This document shows positions 9,800 to 20,667 of a stretch of DNA of 64,000 bases, in pieces (position 1 is the stretch's first letter; each line of letters starts with the position of its first letter). Source of the stretch: Durusdinium trenchii (Eukaryota; Sar; Dinophyceae; Suessiales; Symbiodiniaceae); the NCBI GenBank assembly GCA_963970005.1, contig CAXAMN010021396.1, positions 329,833 through 393,832 of the forward strand, given 5' to 3'. The notes beneath the pieces were generated by a model, which saw nothing but the letters and a program-made list of their open reading frames with translations, ran no database searches and was not told where the DNA came from. The position numbers and the translations under genes are program-made.

Positions 9800-11486
9800 T
9801 AAGCCCTTAGTCACGAAAGGTAGCTTGAGCTACCTGAGTTCTCCTTGCTTTAGCAAAAATATATTACAATCAGGAGTTGGCATTGTGCATTGAGTTTGGT
9901 CCTGTAAGAAATGATTTTGTTCGTCGGGGGGGGCCCCCCTGGATCAAATCACCCCTGCGCCGGTTCACGCCGTCATGGACTTCTACCAGGGTTACTTGTG
10001 ATTGCCTGCTACCTTTCGTTCACCCCCTCCTCTCTCAAGTGAGTTTACTCTTCAATCTTTATCTTCTTCATCCTGATTTCCAGAAGTCAATCTGAACACC
10101 GATCCTTGGTGTCCCCCTGCCGGATCCCAACCATGGAACACCCGCAGGGCGGTTTACCCGCGGCGGTTTACCCGCAAACCCGCCCTGACTCGCGTGCTTT
10201 GCTTGCGCTTGGACACCTAGCTTATACCGACCGCCCAGGTATCCTGCGGTCTCGAACCTGGGATCCTCGTGCCGCTTCCAACTCCTTTGCGACCTCCAGG
10301 CACCGACACCGACACGGTCCGACCGACAACGGAATCCGTGTCGACAACGAGCTCCAACGACGCAAAGGTATCGGGGTGAGACCATGGGACGATCGGCGGT
10401 TGCACGTGCGTTTTGAAGAATGTGAGGATGTGCAAGTGAACAAAGATTGAAAGGCCATGTGTGAGAGCTATCGGCTATCGATGATTACTGAAAGCAAACC
10501 ACTTCTTTTGTACCAACCAGGTGAGTTAGACCAGGGCAAAGGAGGAAACTGAACCCATTCCTTGCAAAAAGGCGTTTTGAATCGCTTTGTTTGCTCACCC
10601 TGGGCACCGCAGGCACACCCCTTTGCTTCGTTCGCCATTCGTAAGAAGCTTAAGGAGGTTTGACCAGTTGACCTTTACATCACCTAAAGCCTCAGATGAC
10701 ACGGTAAAGACTGAGACCAAACCACGAGCTGTGAACTTCTTTAGGCTTCGGGCCGGCGGCTTTCCGGGTGATTTGGTCGCTACACCACGAAGCTGTTCGC
10801 CTTGTTCAAGTTGGACACTTCTTCCGTTCGGAGCCCGTGAGGCCGAAGCTGCGAGAACATCGCCCAGCACGTGAAGAGAAAAGAGAAAAGAGATGATATA
10901 CCAAATGATACCAATCAGTGAAGAGGGCGAGAAGTGAACCTCGAAAACCAGGGACCTCTCGGTATCCGGTAATTCATCTAAACCATCTAATTTAATTATT
11001 ATGTGTGTTTTTACATCCAGCAGTGTCTAGCAGTTCAAGTTCATGAGAGTCTGCCGAGCCATCAGAAAAGTTGCTATCACAGGTTGGACCCTTCCAAGGC
11101 CAATGGTCCAAAGCCTCATTTGCGGGGCACTTGTTGGGACATACATGAGCTGGAGCCATTGGCTTTTAACAATTCAAGAATTCAAGGGGACAAGTGATCC
11201 TGCGTCAACAGCAGGGTTGTTCTGTCAACCATTTGCGCTCCAATCATGTGCGCTTCGACGGCACCGCGATGGATTGAAGTTGGAAGTAGGCAAAGCCAAG
11301 AACAGGATGACAACATGCGAGGGACGAAGCCTACGTCTCTGGACACTACCATCTTTCTTCTACAGCCATTTCAACTGCCCCTTATTCTCCTTGAAAGCAT
11401 GGTGACCATGGGGACCATCACATGCAGACCACCCACCTCTCCCACCTCTCCCGAATCCATTCCCTCCCACCACTTTTTCGCTCCCC
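9800..11486. other. Ambiguous opposing open frames
   Basis: 10,587-10,874 is open on both strands (95 and 91 codons), and neither reading is clearly better. 10,292-10,365 lies between CCTCCAG and a GTATCGG donor and could be an exon on + (HRHGPTDNGIRVDNELQRR). On minus it reads SLELVVDTDSVVGRTVSVSV. 11,043-11,405 (+) is open with a hydrophobic middle. None is supported enough to annotate. Confidence 0.35.
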
Positions 11487-11648
11487 ATGGCGCCGGTCTC
11501 CCCGCGCTTCGTGGATGTCACGACCTTCGCGGTGGAGGAGGAAGCGGCCTACACGAAGCATTTCCGCCCCTGGGCGGCCACGTCGAGACCGGAATCGTGG
11601 AGCGGCGGTCATTCGGGAGACCGGTGGATGGGATGTGGCGTATTTTGA
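11487..11648 (+). CDS. Probable first exon with ATG start
   Basis: ATG at 11,487 opens a 53-codon frame reading MAPVSPRFVDVTTFAVEEEA, AYTKHFRPWAATSRPESWSG, GHSGDRWMGCGVF, then TGA. Codons are strongly G/C-ending. A GTCATT donor at about 11,608 would end the exon after SGG. The 5' side is C/T-rich (CCACCTCTCCCACCTCTCCC), which could be a 5' leader or an acceptor tract. No signal peptide, and not recognised. Confidence 0.5.
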   Translation: MAPVSPRFVDVTTFAVEEEAAYTKHFRPWAATSRPESWSGGHSGDRWMGCGVF

Positions 11649-11691
11649 TGTGGTTGTAGTGCTACTCGTAGTATTGTACGGGTACGTATGT

Positions 11692-11709
11692 ACTAGTACT
11701 AGTAGTAGC

Positions 11710-11741
<32 letters not shown>

Positions 11742-11820
11742 GGAGTAGGAAGTAGGGAGCAGGGAGCAGGGAGCAGGGAGTAGTGAGTAGTGAGTAGTGA
11801 GTAGTGATAGTGGGAGTGGG
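11692..11820. repeat. AGT trinucleotide and 7-bp satellites
   Basis: (AGT)n at about 11,692-11,740 passes into 7-bp units GGGAGCA and then AGTAGTG. The neighbouring unit types differ by single bases, which suggests slippage spreading from one seed. Confidence 0.95.
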
Positions 11821-11829
11821 AGTCGCAGC

Positions 11830-13690
11830 AGCAGCAGTTTCTGTAGTTTCTTTGAGACAGGATTGCAGACCCAAAGCGAACATCAGAGTCGACTCACACT
11901 TCCCCCTAAAGCCTAAACATCAACAACTTTGTATTCTGGCCGATATTGGGTCCCCATGGAGTCATGGAGTCAGGCGTCATCACTGGTGCCATTGAAACTC
12001 GGAACCACTGGTGTCACCAAGCTTTCAGAATGACCAAACCCTCGGCCTGAGAGGTGGACTAGCTCAACCTTTTGAGTTCCTATTTCAGAGTAAAAAAGGG
12101 TTTGCCACATGCAGAATGTCTTTTTGATCTGTTTGGATGTTCCCGAGAAATGCTGAGCAGCCCAGGAGAGCAAGGCTTTGTGGTCGTCCGGGATGTGCTT
12201 AATGCCAGCGAGGCATGGCAATTGGGAGCTTTTGGCGAAAATGGCAGGGTCCTATCTCCCTCCCAAAGACATATGGTTTGGCATGGTTGGCACAACATGG
12301 ATCTGTTTTGACCATTCTTTTTCAACAGATCCACAACAAGGGTACCCTTTGCCTGGTACCTGTCAACCGCTCCTTGCCCTCCAAAACCATGGGTGTCTTG
12401 GTACGTGTGGCAATGACAGAGAACCCATCGTACCTTGGGAAGTCAGTGACCAATTTGGCCAATGGAATGTCCTCCTATGAAATTCACACATAGCAGGACC
12501 CACAAGTGTTGGTAAATGGCACCCCTTAACCTATAAGGAGGCTATTAATTGACATCTTGTAGATCACCTAGCAGGGACTTTGGTGTATACCTGTGGTTGG
12601 GGGTGGGTTCCGGGCATCTTCGATATGGTTGGAGCGCTAGGGATATCAATTGGATCCACACCTTACACTACGGAATGGCCCTGAGCGTCCACGGCTCGAA
12701 GACCTGACGGCTAAAAAGCCGTCCACAAGTACATTCAGAAACTTTTGTGGGGACGAAGGAGTGTTCCACAGTATTCCAAACATCCCCATATTCCAAGCTT
12801 TTCAACATTGTGTTTCTATCAGAGATTGGTGATCCCAGATTTGGAGAACATCGCCAATGTCCTGATGAACAGAAGGGACATGAAGAAGATGAGACCAAGA
12901 ATCTCTCACAGGGTGGATCCACCGGAGAATGACTGGAACAGCGCAGGGAGTTGGTGTTGCGAAGCGCTAAAGGGAGGGGGCCATGGGCGTGCGAAATGTC
13001 GTTTTTGATTTGTAGAATGTTGGCGGGTGGTTCTGTGGGTCCCTAGAGAGGTTAGGCTTCGGGACCTACAGGGAAGCATTTTTAACTGTAAATTACAGCA
13101 AACAGACGCGATTTTCAGATTTTTTGAGGTCTTGAACTTGGGACCACAAGTTGACGAGGTTTGCATCAGCTCTGCATCTTCTTGCTGGCTCTTGCTGGTT
13201 CTTGCTGGTGATTCTTGCTGGTCGTTGCTGGTGACTCAGGGATGTTGGGCTTCAGGTTAGGTGTAAGTGCGACTACACTAGGCCCATTTGAGGTCATGTC
13301 GAGTGTATGAAGGGGTGATGTTGGGGTCCATTGGGGCTAGTGCAGTCTCTTTGCAGGTGGTTCTGTTGGTCCTGGAAGGGTGTTTTTTTAGGACCCACAG
13401 GGAGTCTGCTTTAGTGTGATGTACGGGGAACTTAGTGCAAGTGCCCTGACGTGTTAAATTTGGGCGGCTGGAGTTTCGCCAGGCCGGGTGTGTGCATATT
13501 CATGCTGATTCTACTGAAGTTCTACTGAGGTCATGTTGATTCTACTGAGTTCATGGTCAAGGTAAGTGGCGTGGTTTGTGGTGAGGGTCGTGTCGAAGCT
13601 ATGTTGATGTCATGTTGAGCTATATTGGGATCATAACCGGCCAAAGAAACAGTATTCATTGTTTGGCTTGTGAAGGGCTGCTACGAGGCT
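11830..13690. other. No confident gene
   Basis: 12,745-13,008 (+) reads QRLVIPDLENIANVLMNRRD in part, and an overlapping frame is also open. The CTTGCTGGT units near 13,180-13,230 form a small tandem repeat. A CATGTTGATTCTACTGAG-type repeat lies at 13,500-13,620. Otherwise intron-like. Confidence 0.35.
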
Positions 13691-13697
13691 CAGCAAG

Positions 13698-13997
13698 ATG
13701 CCCAGTGGGAAAACATGCATTGATGGATATGCCAATATCTCTAACTGCAGTCATTCTGAAAGTCAGAAGGCGCAAGATGCCCCACCCATGTCCCGAACAT
13801 TGCAGGCACAAAGACTTCTTCTCATGTTTCCCAGGACGAACAGCCAAGCAAGTGATTCTCTGCTTCCCTCTGAGCCAGCGCCACTGGAATTCTTTCCACC
13901 TCGAACCACGGGCTCTGTTCAACATGCTCGGCAGAACATCTCAGACCCTGTACATGTTCCGCCAGCGTTGCAAAAGGAAATGCAACACCATCACTGA
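13698..13997 (+). CDS. Open block, unknown protein
   Basis: 100 codons, best in the second half: LLLMFPRTNSQASDSLLPSE, PAPLEFFPPRTTGSVQHARQ, NISDPVHVPPALQKEMQHHH, then TGA. A 166-codon frame (13,612-14,112) overlaps in another phase and is Arg/Cys/His-rich, so less likely. Low-complexity Ser/Pro composition. No domain. Confidence 0.35.
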   Translation: MPSGKTCIDGYANISNCSHSESQKAQDAPPMSRTLQAQRLLLMFPRTNSQASDSLLPSEPAPLEFFPPRTTGSVQHARQNISDPVHVPPALQKEMQHHH

Positions 13998-14497
13998 TCT
14001 TCCCACCCTCCCTGTGACGTGTAGAGCTACCAATGCAAAGGGCAACGCAAGCCGTCGCAGAATGAATGAGCGTCGCAGAATAAAGTGTACCATATTGTAC
14101 CATTATGATTGACCTTCCCACCCTACTTTTGACATGCAGAGTTAGCAGCTAGCAGGGCATACAGCAAAAACAAAGCAGAGCATGATGATCAGGACGAAAA
14201 CAGCCGAACATCACAGGAATGCTTTGTGCTTTGACACAGCGTCAGGAAACAATGGTGCAAGCCAGGCATTTAGTTGCATATCTATGTACATACATACACA
14301 GACAGATAGGTACATAGATACATAGATTTTTTTGCTACGGTGTAGGAAGGGTTTGCCCGAGGCGGCAACCACGGCTTGGCTTTGGGCCGTGGCCATGTGG
14401 CCACCAACTCTATACATAGAAAGGGAGAACCGTGGGGGGACCTGTGTCAGGAGACACGTGGGTCGACTTCACAGACCTGGTGGAGGGTGCGGTGTAG

Positions 14498-15019
14498 ACC
14501 GAATGGCAAGCCTTTGCCCCCTCTCTGGAGGTGGAGGGGCTCGTAGGGCAAGGCGCGGAGGTGGAACGAGGTGAGCCTGAGCCCGAGGACAGCGAGGAAG
14601 AAGACGAAGACAGGGGCTCGGTGGTCCACAGCAACTTTGTTGCGCCATCACCAGCAACCTATCTCAGCCAGGTCCCACCGATCCATTTGGGCCCAGTGAC
14701 GGCGCCAGATCCCAAGCAATTGTACCTTTACTTCGTCCTTGAGAATTGGCAATTGGAAAGCAGAATCCAGGCTGACGTCCTGGGGCTTGTGCTTTTGAGC
14801 GAGCTTTCAAAGAACCTTGCAGTACGGACAGCAGCAAACCACCAGATCGCTGGCGATGTCCAGCTTGAGGTAGCGTGGTGCACACACAAATATCGGCTGG
14901 ACGAAGATGGCGAGCGTCAAGAGGCCAAGGGCTCTGGCGCGAGGACCCACTTTTACCTTGTTGCAGTTTGGTCGAGTCAGGGCTCCGAGCCCGAGACAGA
15001 GCCAGCCTGTCGGAGATGA
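14498..15019 (+). CDS. Acidic then helical exon-like block
   Basis: The in-frame TAG at 14,495 can be read as the AG of an acceptor (GGTGCGGTGTAG|ACC). The frame then gives TEWQAFAPSLEVEGLVGQGA, an acidic run EPEPEDSEEEDED, and a helical part YLYFVLENWQLESRIQADVL, GLVLLSELSKNLAVRTAANH. It ends at TGA 15,017. A minus frame (14,807-15,025) is also open with hydrophobic character. I prefer + because of the acidic tract and codon quality. Confidence 0.4.
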   Translation, partial: TEWQAFAPSLEVEGLVGQGAEVERGEPEPEDSEEEDEDRGSVVHSNFVAPSPATYLSQVPPIHLGPVTAPDPKQLYLYFVLENWQLESRIQADVLGLVLLSELSKNLAVRTAANHQIAGDVQLEVAWCTHKYRLDEDGERQEAKGSGARTHFYLVAVWSSQGSEPETEPACRR

Positions 15020-15272
15020 TGTCAACGTACGTTGCCCAGGTTTACTAATTTACCACACCACCATGTGGTTCGAAAGGACTACCCCGGTGAAGGCGGGCGT
15101 TGCTTGTCCTCTCGCTTGCTCCTTCGCTGGGGGGGCATTGCGCCGCTGGATTTGTTTCACCTGGCCACTGATGTGTATGGCCAGCCTCATGGCTGCATGG
15201 AAGATTGACTTTTTATGCACAACGGCAGAAATACATCATTCATACATACATATGTATACACACACATATATT

Positions 15273-15303
<31 letters not shown>

Positions 15304-15680
15304 GTCTATATATGCAATCACTTCGACAAACAGGCCTGTACAAGTTGACTGCTACTAGACATCATTTGGATCATCTCAAGCATCGTCATGAAGACACTCG
15401 TTTGCTCATGCATTTAATTTATGATCTTAGGGTTAATCATCACCACCGCGTGTTCAGGTGGCCACCGCTTCTAAACAACGATGTGCTTGTGAAAATCACG
15501 CAGAAGAGGCCTATAGAGCTGCAATTGCGCGTGCTTCAACTGACAGGATTTCGATCTCATTGTCTACCTTACCACAACATGCACGTTAGTAGCTTGTCCA
15601 TGCATTTAGTTCTAACCACCCACTGCCAGTTCGCATGCGTTGCTATTGCCAGGGAAAGCGCTGATGGACGCTTCAACTGA
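14907..15680 (+). CDS. 257-codon open frame, doubtful
   Basis: Among the longest + frames not caused by a satellite. It overlaps the previous block in another phase and crosses a (TA)n tract (15,262-15,309) that encodes Tyr/Ile repeats. After that it reads KLTATRHHLDHLKHRHEDTR and HHHRVFRWPPLLNNDVLVKI. His-rich helical text could be real, but a gene running through a microsatellite is unlikely. Confidence 0.25.
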
Positions 15681-15688
15681 CGCCGTCC

Positions 15689-16840
15689 TTGCAAGAAAAA
15701 GACGTGTCCAGTTTCGTTTTCCGTTGTTTCCGAGCTGGCTTGCAGAATCTTAGGTTTTCAACGCAGGGAAACGAACTACTACGTTCCTTCAGATTCTGTC
15801 TTCTGTCGCCTCGTGTTTCGTCTGTCTATAGGAATCCATCCCTTCAGGTCCAGGAGACCATCGATGAGATTTGGAGCTGCCACAGCTTGTTGGGAGGCGG
15901 TGCTTTAGATCGCAAGGACGTGCCGAGTCTCGTCCCGTCCCGTCCCTGGGAGTCACCACGACCGGGATGCTCATGGATCATGGATGGCTCCTGCAGTGGT
16001 GGAGGGTTCCCAACCTTTTTTTGGGAACATTTGACGTGGAGCCTTCAATGGATGCTGAGAAGCTTGTAGGATTTTTCGAAGAAATGACTATTTTTTTCAT
16101 TGATTCACTTCCCGTGAAAAGCACTCGTTTTTTTTTCGATTCTTATCCTTTTGGCATCCTTGCAAAAATTGTTCCTGAGACACCTACAATGAAAGGGTAG
16201 CGCCGCGCGTGTTCTTTAAGGCTTATGACTGACGATCGTGACATATTTTGATGAGAGGCTTCACCGGGACTCACCCTCCTCATGCAGCCCAAGCGTTTGA
16301 GGCAGTTGGGACTTGACGACCTTTGGTTCAACCACAAAATTATGCTGGGTTTGTGCCCTTAATACATCTTTGTCTCAGCCTGTCCACGCCGCGGCTGGAA
16401 CAATTCTTGCATTCCAAGCATTTCCAGTGCTCAGTTCGACGCTTTCAGAAACTCGCAACGGTTTTCCCTGACGGGTTTTCCAACGAGACCGGCGTGAAAG
16501 TCCGCCCACACGATCACAGGAGCCTCGAAGTTGGGATGCATGGCCTGGAGGCTCTCGAAACTTCGTCGAGTCCAAGGAGTTTTGGCGGCAGAAGATGAGG
16601 TCCCGAGGTCCCGAGGTGAGGGTTGCGCCGAGGTGGGAAGTGCTGGCAGCTGCTGGGTGGTTGTAGAAGTGCTGGGTGGTGCTGGGTGAGTTGGAAGAAC
16701 GTGGGTGAAAAGTTCGCGTTCCCCCTGCCAGGGGGTTCCGGCTTAGAAGGAAGTTTCTGGTGAGAACTTTGCCGATGGAGCTGGATTTTTCGAGAAGATG
16801 ATGACTCTGGATTCAGAAACGATTGTTTTTTTGTTGAGGA
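15689..16840. other. Weak open frames only
   Basis: 15,871-16,200 (+) ends SMDAEKLVGFFEEMTIFFID, SLPVKSTRFFFDSYPFGILA, which is protein-like but Phe-rich from T tracts. 16,514-16,921 (minus) is open and Pro/Ser-rich. GTGCTGGGTGGT repeats at 16,640-16,690 confuse both. Confidence 0.3.
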
Positions 16841-16844
16841 ATCC

Positions 16845-17117
16845 TTGGAACTGGTCACGGAAATATACCGAACCGAACTCAGAAGGTCGTTGAAGGAGGT
16901 CGGTCTCCCTGATTTGCACATTCACTTTGAACTACATGCCCACTTCTCTTTTTTCGGCTGTGAGTCAATGCATGTCAACGGATTGCTGGGGAGGTTGAGT
17001 TCCTCACAGCCGACCTTGACTCAGGCGACGGTCGAGGTCCAAAGTAGACCCCCCGAACAGAAGATACCCTGGGTGGCTATGTACATCATGCTGAGAATGC
17101 GAGACAAGGTGGCATGA
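16845..17117 (+). CDS. Open block, helical protein fragment
   Basis: 91 codons: ELVTEIYRTELRRSLKEVGL, PDLHIHFELHAHFSFFGCES, MHVNGLLGRLSSSQPTLTQA, TVEVQSRPPEQKIPWVAMYI. The first 25 residues look like an amphipathic helix. A donor-like GTCGGT follows AAGGAG within it. Not recognised, and a frameshifted open frame continues to 17,317. Confidence 0.4.
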   Translation: MELVTEIYRTELRRSLKEVGLPDLHIHFELHAHFSFFGCESMHVNGLLGRLSSSQPTLTQATVEVQSRPPEQKIPWVAMYIMLRMRDKVA

Positions 17118-17460
17118 GTGGCATAATGTTAACGGCTGATCTGAATTATGCACAAGGTTTCTTTGTTCGTCAAATTGAGCACTTCTCCAAGCTGACCTGC
17201 GTGGAACACATTTCTTTAAAGAGGAATTCTTCTGAATTCGTCATGTCCACTTCAAAATGTCCAGTTTGGCACGCGCCCTTGTGCGGCAGGATGACTGCAA
17301 CACCCTCAGTTGTATGACAACAACACCCTTTGTTGATACATTGGTAGATCCACAGCTACTACACGTCTGGGATCCTTTGCTTTGATTTACTCGCTCTATT
17401 CACCTGACTATAGAGAGAGTCACCTTCCAATCACGAGGGTCTTAAGACTTGTTTCGTCAG

Positions 17461-17595
17461 TTCCCACGAGCTCGTTTCTCTCGTTGGCTGGGTGGCTGGG
17501 CGTCACCACCAAGGACCCCACGGCAGAGCTTCAGACCTGGAGGAACCGGGTGAACGGCACCCTGAACCGCGTCTTCGACGTGCCACTGGGCCAAG
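17461..17595 (+). CDS. Exon candidate with both splice sites
   Basis: Bounded by GTTTCGTCAG and CCAAG|GTGGAT. The frame reads PTSSFLSLAGWLGVTTKDPT, AELQTWRNRVNGTLNRVFDV, PLGQ with marked G/C-ending codons (GGC GTC ACC ACC AAG GAC CCC). 135 bp. The helix AELQTWRNRVNGTLNRVF is clearly protein-like. Function unknown. Confidence 0.5.
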
Positions 17596-18258
17596 GTGGA
17601 TGACGGTGTTAGTGCCAGTCATCCACCAGACAGGGGGGGATGAAATCGGATGACGGATTGTTGAGGGGGTGGGTAGAGCGGGTAGAGCTGGGTAGGTGGC
17701 CCAGATTCCGGGTCACGGTTCTTTTGATGACAAAACCCTTGCAACAACATCTATAGGCATGGCATACCAGCTGGCTTTAGCTGCAAATAGATATGACTTG
17801 CGGCAGAGCTATCTTTCAGGGGGATCTCGGCATCCAAGAGGTCTGGTATGAGATGTTGCGGAGGGAACAGAGGAAAACAGCGCAGGTAGCAGAAATCAGT
17901 GAGTGAAGTGCTTTCCATGTGCCTTCCTTCATCTCCCATTTCTTCCATCTCCCAGACCAAGGCTTTGGGAAAGCTTCGTGCCCGGTGCGAGCGAGGCGAA
18001 CCATCGAACCATCGAGCCGATGGCGCTGGTGCAACAACGAAGGGACGAAGTCGCTGAGTAAGACGAAAGAAAAGGACAGAAACAACAAGGAAACCGGAAG
18101 AAGCCCAAGTGGTTGGATCATGCAAACCGAAGATTTGGCCAATTGTTTGGAGTCTCTCAAGCATAGAACATCACAGAACTTCAGCCTTTGAAAAAAGACG
18201 ATGATTTTTCGAAGATCATTCTGGAGAGAGTTCACTTTCCCTTCCATTTCTTTATGTC

Positions 18259-18390
18259 CTGTCTTGGGAGCAGCCGGTCGCCGGTCGGGTCTGTTCCGGT
18301 TCGCAGCCGGTCGATGGGTCCGACCACGGCATCGGCCACGTGGCGTGACCGCAGGGTCAGGTTGTGTGGCTGGTGGAGCCCATGGAGGAG
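18259..18390 (-). CDS. Minus-strand exon candidate, GA donor
   Basis: On the minus strand the acceptor AGCCCCAACATACTCAG is followed by LLHGLHQPHNLTLRSRHVAD, AVVGPIDRLRTGTDPTGDRL, LPRQ. It ends CAAGACAG|GACATA, a GA-type donor. 132 bp, exactly 44 codons. The + frames here are poorer. This is one of very few minus-strand candidates in the window, so it may mark the edge of a divergent gene. Confidence 0.4.
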
Positions 18391-18635
18391 CTGAGTATGT
18401 TGGGGCTTTGGGGTGGGATGGGATGACATAATCAAAATCAATAGAACTTTGCTTCCTTTGATCGTTCGGGGGTGCAGTATTACTGTATGCTGTATCATTT
18501 CTTTCCACCGATTCAATGTATCTGTCCCATTAGGCCACATCCAGACCACAACACCCATCCATGGACCCTTGACCTCCCCATTTGCTCCCGATGCACCGGT
18601 CCCATTGGGGTCCAGTGGTGTCCGTCGCTTCGCAG

Positions 18636-18728
18636 GGTCTGGTGATGTCCGTCGATCGCCTGGGACTCATGCGACCCACCCTCTGGCGCGAGACGGAGAC
18701 GGAGACCATCGAGAGGCGTGGACCGTGA
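18636..18728 (+). CDS. Short exon-like block, strand uncertain
   Basis: After TCGCTTCGCAG the + frame reads GLVMSVDRLGLMRPTLWRET, ETETIERRGP, then TGA. GAGAG|GCGTGG could be a GC donor. The minus strand is open over 18,513-18,986 and would suit the neighbouring minus exon, so the strand is not settled. Confidence 0.3.
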   Translation, partial: GLVMSVDRLGLMRPTLWRETETETIERRGP

Positions 18729-18779
18729 CGGGTCACGCGGAGCGGACGCGGGCGGCACCGGTCTGAAGCAGTGATTCAG

Positions 18780-19361
18780 TTGGTCTGAACCAGTGAAGCA
18801 CCGAACGAACAACGCCCGCTGTGAGGCCTGAATGGCGCACCAGCCGAGATTGGCTTCACTGGGACCAGAATCCTTGGTCGCTTGGCTGAGCTGAGCAGGT
18901 GAAACGCGCGGTTTCCGCGCGCCTGGCAGTCGAAGTGGTGAATGCTGAACCTCCTCAGGTGCCACAAAATCATCATCAGAGAACAATGTGTGCGCTCTAC
19001 ACAGGAGCGGCCAAGCGGTCTGTAATTAGTCAGAACTGTAGCCATGCGCACTGGCCAACAAGGAATGAGCCGGTTTGGGACTATCCTGTTTTCACTACGT
19101 CAGTTCGGCTTTGACGAACAAAGAATGGTTTTCTTATGAGTCGAGTCAGACAAACCGAGAGCTGCGATCCCGCTTCCACCAGGAACAGATAGGAACAGAT
19201 ATACGGCATACAGGTTCTCAAATGGATACGCTCACGAGTTCCAACATATGGTCAATGAGGGCTAACACAGGTCACCCTTCTATCTAATCTGGGGGCCTTT
19301 AAACTTCTATGCACACTGCCTGTGGATCGCCGACCGCCTGAGCGCGCGTGCGCGCTCTCAG
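18780..19361. other. No gene seen
   Basis: Stops in all + frames. The minus frame 18,776-19,051 is open but not protein-like. Probably intron. Confidence 0.35.
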
Positions 19362-19566
19362 GGCCATGCCCGAGTTCGAGGCCATGCAAGGCTTCATCAG
19401 CCTTTCAGGCCTCATCAAACGGACGGGACGGACGGAAACGGACGGGGAGACAGAGACGAGTCGTCAGGGGGTCGGAGAAGAGAGCGCAGGGAGGAGGATC
19501 CACTTTGAGCCGGTCGCAGCGGGAAGGGTGGCTTTGGAATGCGGGAACGCTGGTGGTGCGGTGTAA
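19362..19566 (+). CDS. Exon candidate, charged linker region
   Basis: Follows GCGTGCGCGCTCTCAG. Reads AMPEFEAMQGFISLSGLIKR, TGRTETDGETETSRQGVGEE, SAGRRIHFEPVAAGRVALEC, then TAA at 19,564. A helical start is followed by a Thr/Glu/Arg-rich linker partly built from ACGGACGG repeats. The exon may end earlier, near AAACGG. Function unknown. Confidence 0.5.
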
Positions 19567-19850
19567 GCCTTATTGTTGAATGCTCTGACATGAGTTTCGG
19601 ATGGAGGGGGCATAATCGCGGTTCAAAGAGGCTTCTGCATAAACCATGAACAATCATGAACATAGACACCCCACCCACACATCCAGGTGGCAGAAGGGAT
19701 GAGAGCCAATGGTGGTGAGGTCCCCCATGTAAACCCACACGAATCGTTGATTCGGCTGCATGCTCCAAACATTGTCAGACTCAGTTTGCATGCGGAGGAA
19801 GGCATCGGATCCGACTTCCGATACGTGTCTTTTCTCTTATACAGTACGTC

Positions 19851-19945
19851 GTTTCAGAGTAGATGACACAACCCCAAGATATCGTAGTTCAACAGGGGTC
19901 CACGTCCACATCAACCACCCAACTTGGCGGTCTATAACCACTGTG
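19851..19945 (+). repeat. Interspersed repeat, family D copy 1
   Basis: Core GTTTCAGAGTAGATGACACA, preceded by TACGTC. The same core recurs at 24,906 and, less well, at 51,587 and 54,982, always on this strand. Downstream, GGGGTCCACGTCC and CTATAACCA also have counterparts in the other copies. Confidence 0.6.
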
Positions 19946-20021
19946 CCATCGACCACTGACAGCACAGTACCATCCCCCATGGCGGACGAAGGAGCTCGCG
20001 CGTCGCACCAGGCAGTCGCAG

Positions 20022-20187
20022 CTCGGGGGGCTTTGTGACGGTGCCCGAGTTCCAGCAGCACTTCGCCCAGTGGTCCAAGGATCACCCCGAAGGCGCGCCA
20101 GTTGCCAAGAAGCTCGTTCTTTCCAAATATCCTCGAACCCAACAAGCCATGGCCTCCACCCTAGTAGCGATGGCCTCCAACCTATAA
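20022..20187 (+). CDS. Exon candidate, helical C-terminus
   Basis: Starts after GGCAGTCGCAG and reads SGGFVTVPEFQQHFAQWSKD, HPEGAPVAKKLVLSKYPRTQ, QAMASTLVAMASNL, then TAA. The segment FVTVPEFQQHFAQWSKDHPE is strongly protein-like. Just upstream in another phase, ATGGCGGACGAAGGAGCTCG opens MADEGARASHQ, a possible start. The pieces cannot be joined without an intron too short to be real, so one indel may separate them. Confidence 0.5.
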
Positions 20188-20189
20188 TA

Positions 20190-20572
20190 GAGCGATGAAG
20201 CCTTTCCTTCAAATATATATCATCATACATACATCATACGAATCATATGCTATTTTGATTGCTATGATTTCTCTCCAACGATTTCATCCTCTTCAACAAG
20301 TGGTGCTTATGCTGAAAAAGGGGTTTATCATGGTTTATCTTTTTTTTTGGGACTCAGTGGATAAATATTCTAGAGCTTGCTTAGCCTGAGTTTTGCTTAG
20401 GGTGTTTTTTCTGCTATGGGTGAATGATCGTGATGTCTTGCCACATCCAAGTTGCGCATCCACGTCTTCAGCATCAAACCATCCCGGGTGGATCTCCGGT
20501 CCCTAAGTAGGAGAGAATGGTCCATCCGGAAGTGGCGGTGTCGGAAGCCTGTAGAGCCGGTAGAAGGTCTTA
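20190..20572. other. No gene seen
   Basis: AT-rich with T tracts. No convincing frame. Confidence 0.4.
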
Positions 20573-20667
20573 GACCCTGGAAGACTAACATGGACCCTGA
20601 AAACCAGGAAAACACTCTTCCAGGGGGCCAGAACGTCAGGGTCTATGTGAGTTTTCGGGAGTGTATC
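20573..20667 (+). mobile_element. Family A repeat, copy 1
   Basis: Contains CCCTGGAAGA and, 30 bp later, its reverse complement TCTTCCAGGG. This is followed by GGGTCTATGTGAGTTTTCGG and ends GGGAGTGTA. The last 50 bp match 36,039-36,088 with about two differences. Ends of the type TACACCC/GGGAGTGTA suggest a small inverted-repeat transposon derivative. Confidence 0.65.

Noticed and set aside
10245-10330. tRNA-like GGTTCGAGACC box on minus
   Set aside because: Spacing is right, but T and acceptor stems do not pair.
11692-11820. CRISPR-like array
   Set aside because: Simple trinucleotide and 7-bp slippage repeats without spacers.
14907-15680. 257-codon gene as a whole
   Set aside because: It crosses a (TA)n microsatellite and overlaps a better frame. 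Only the last part might be coding.
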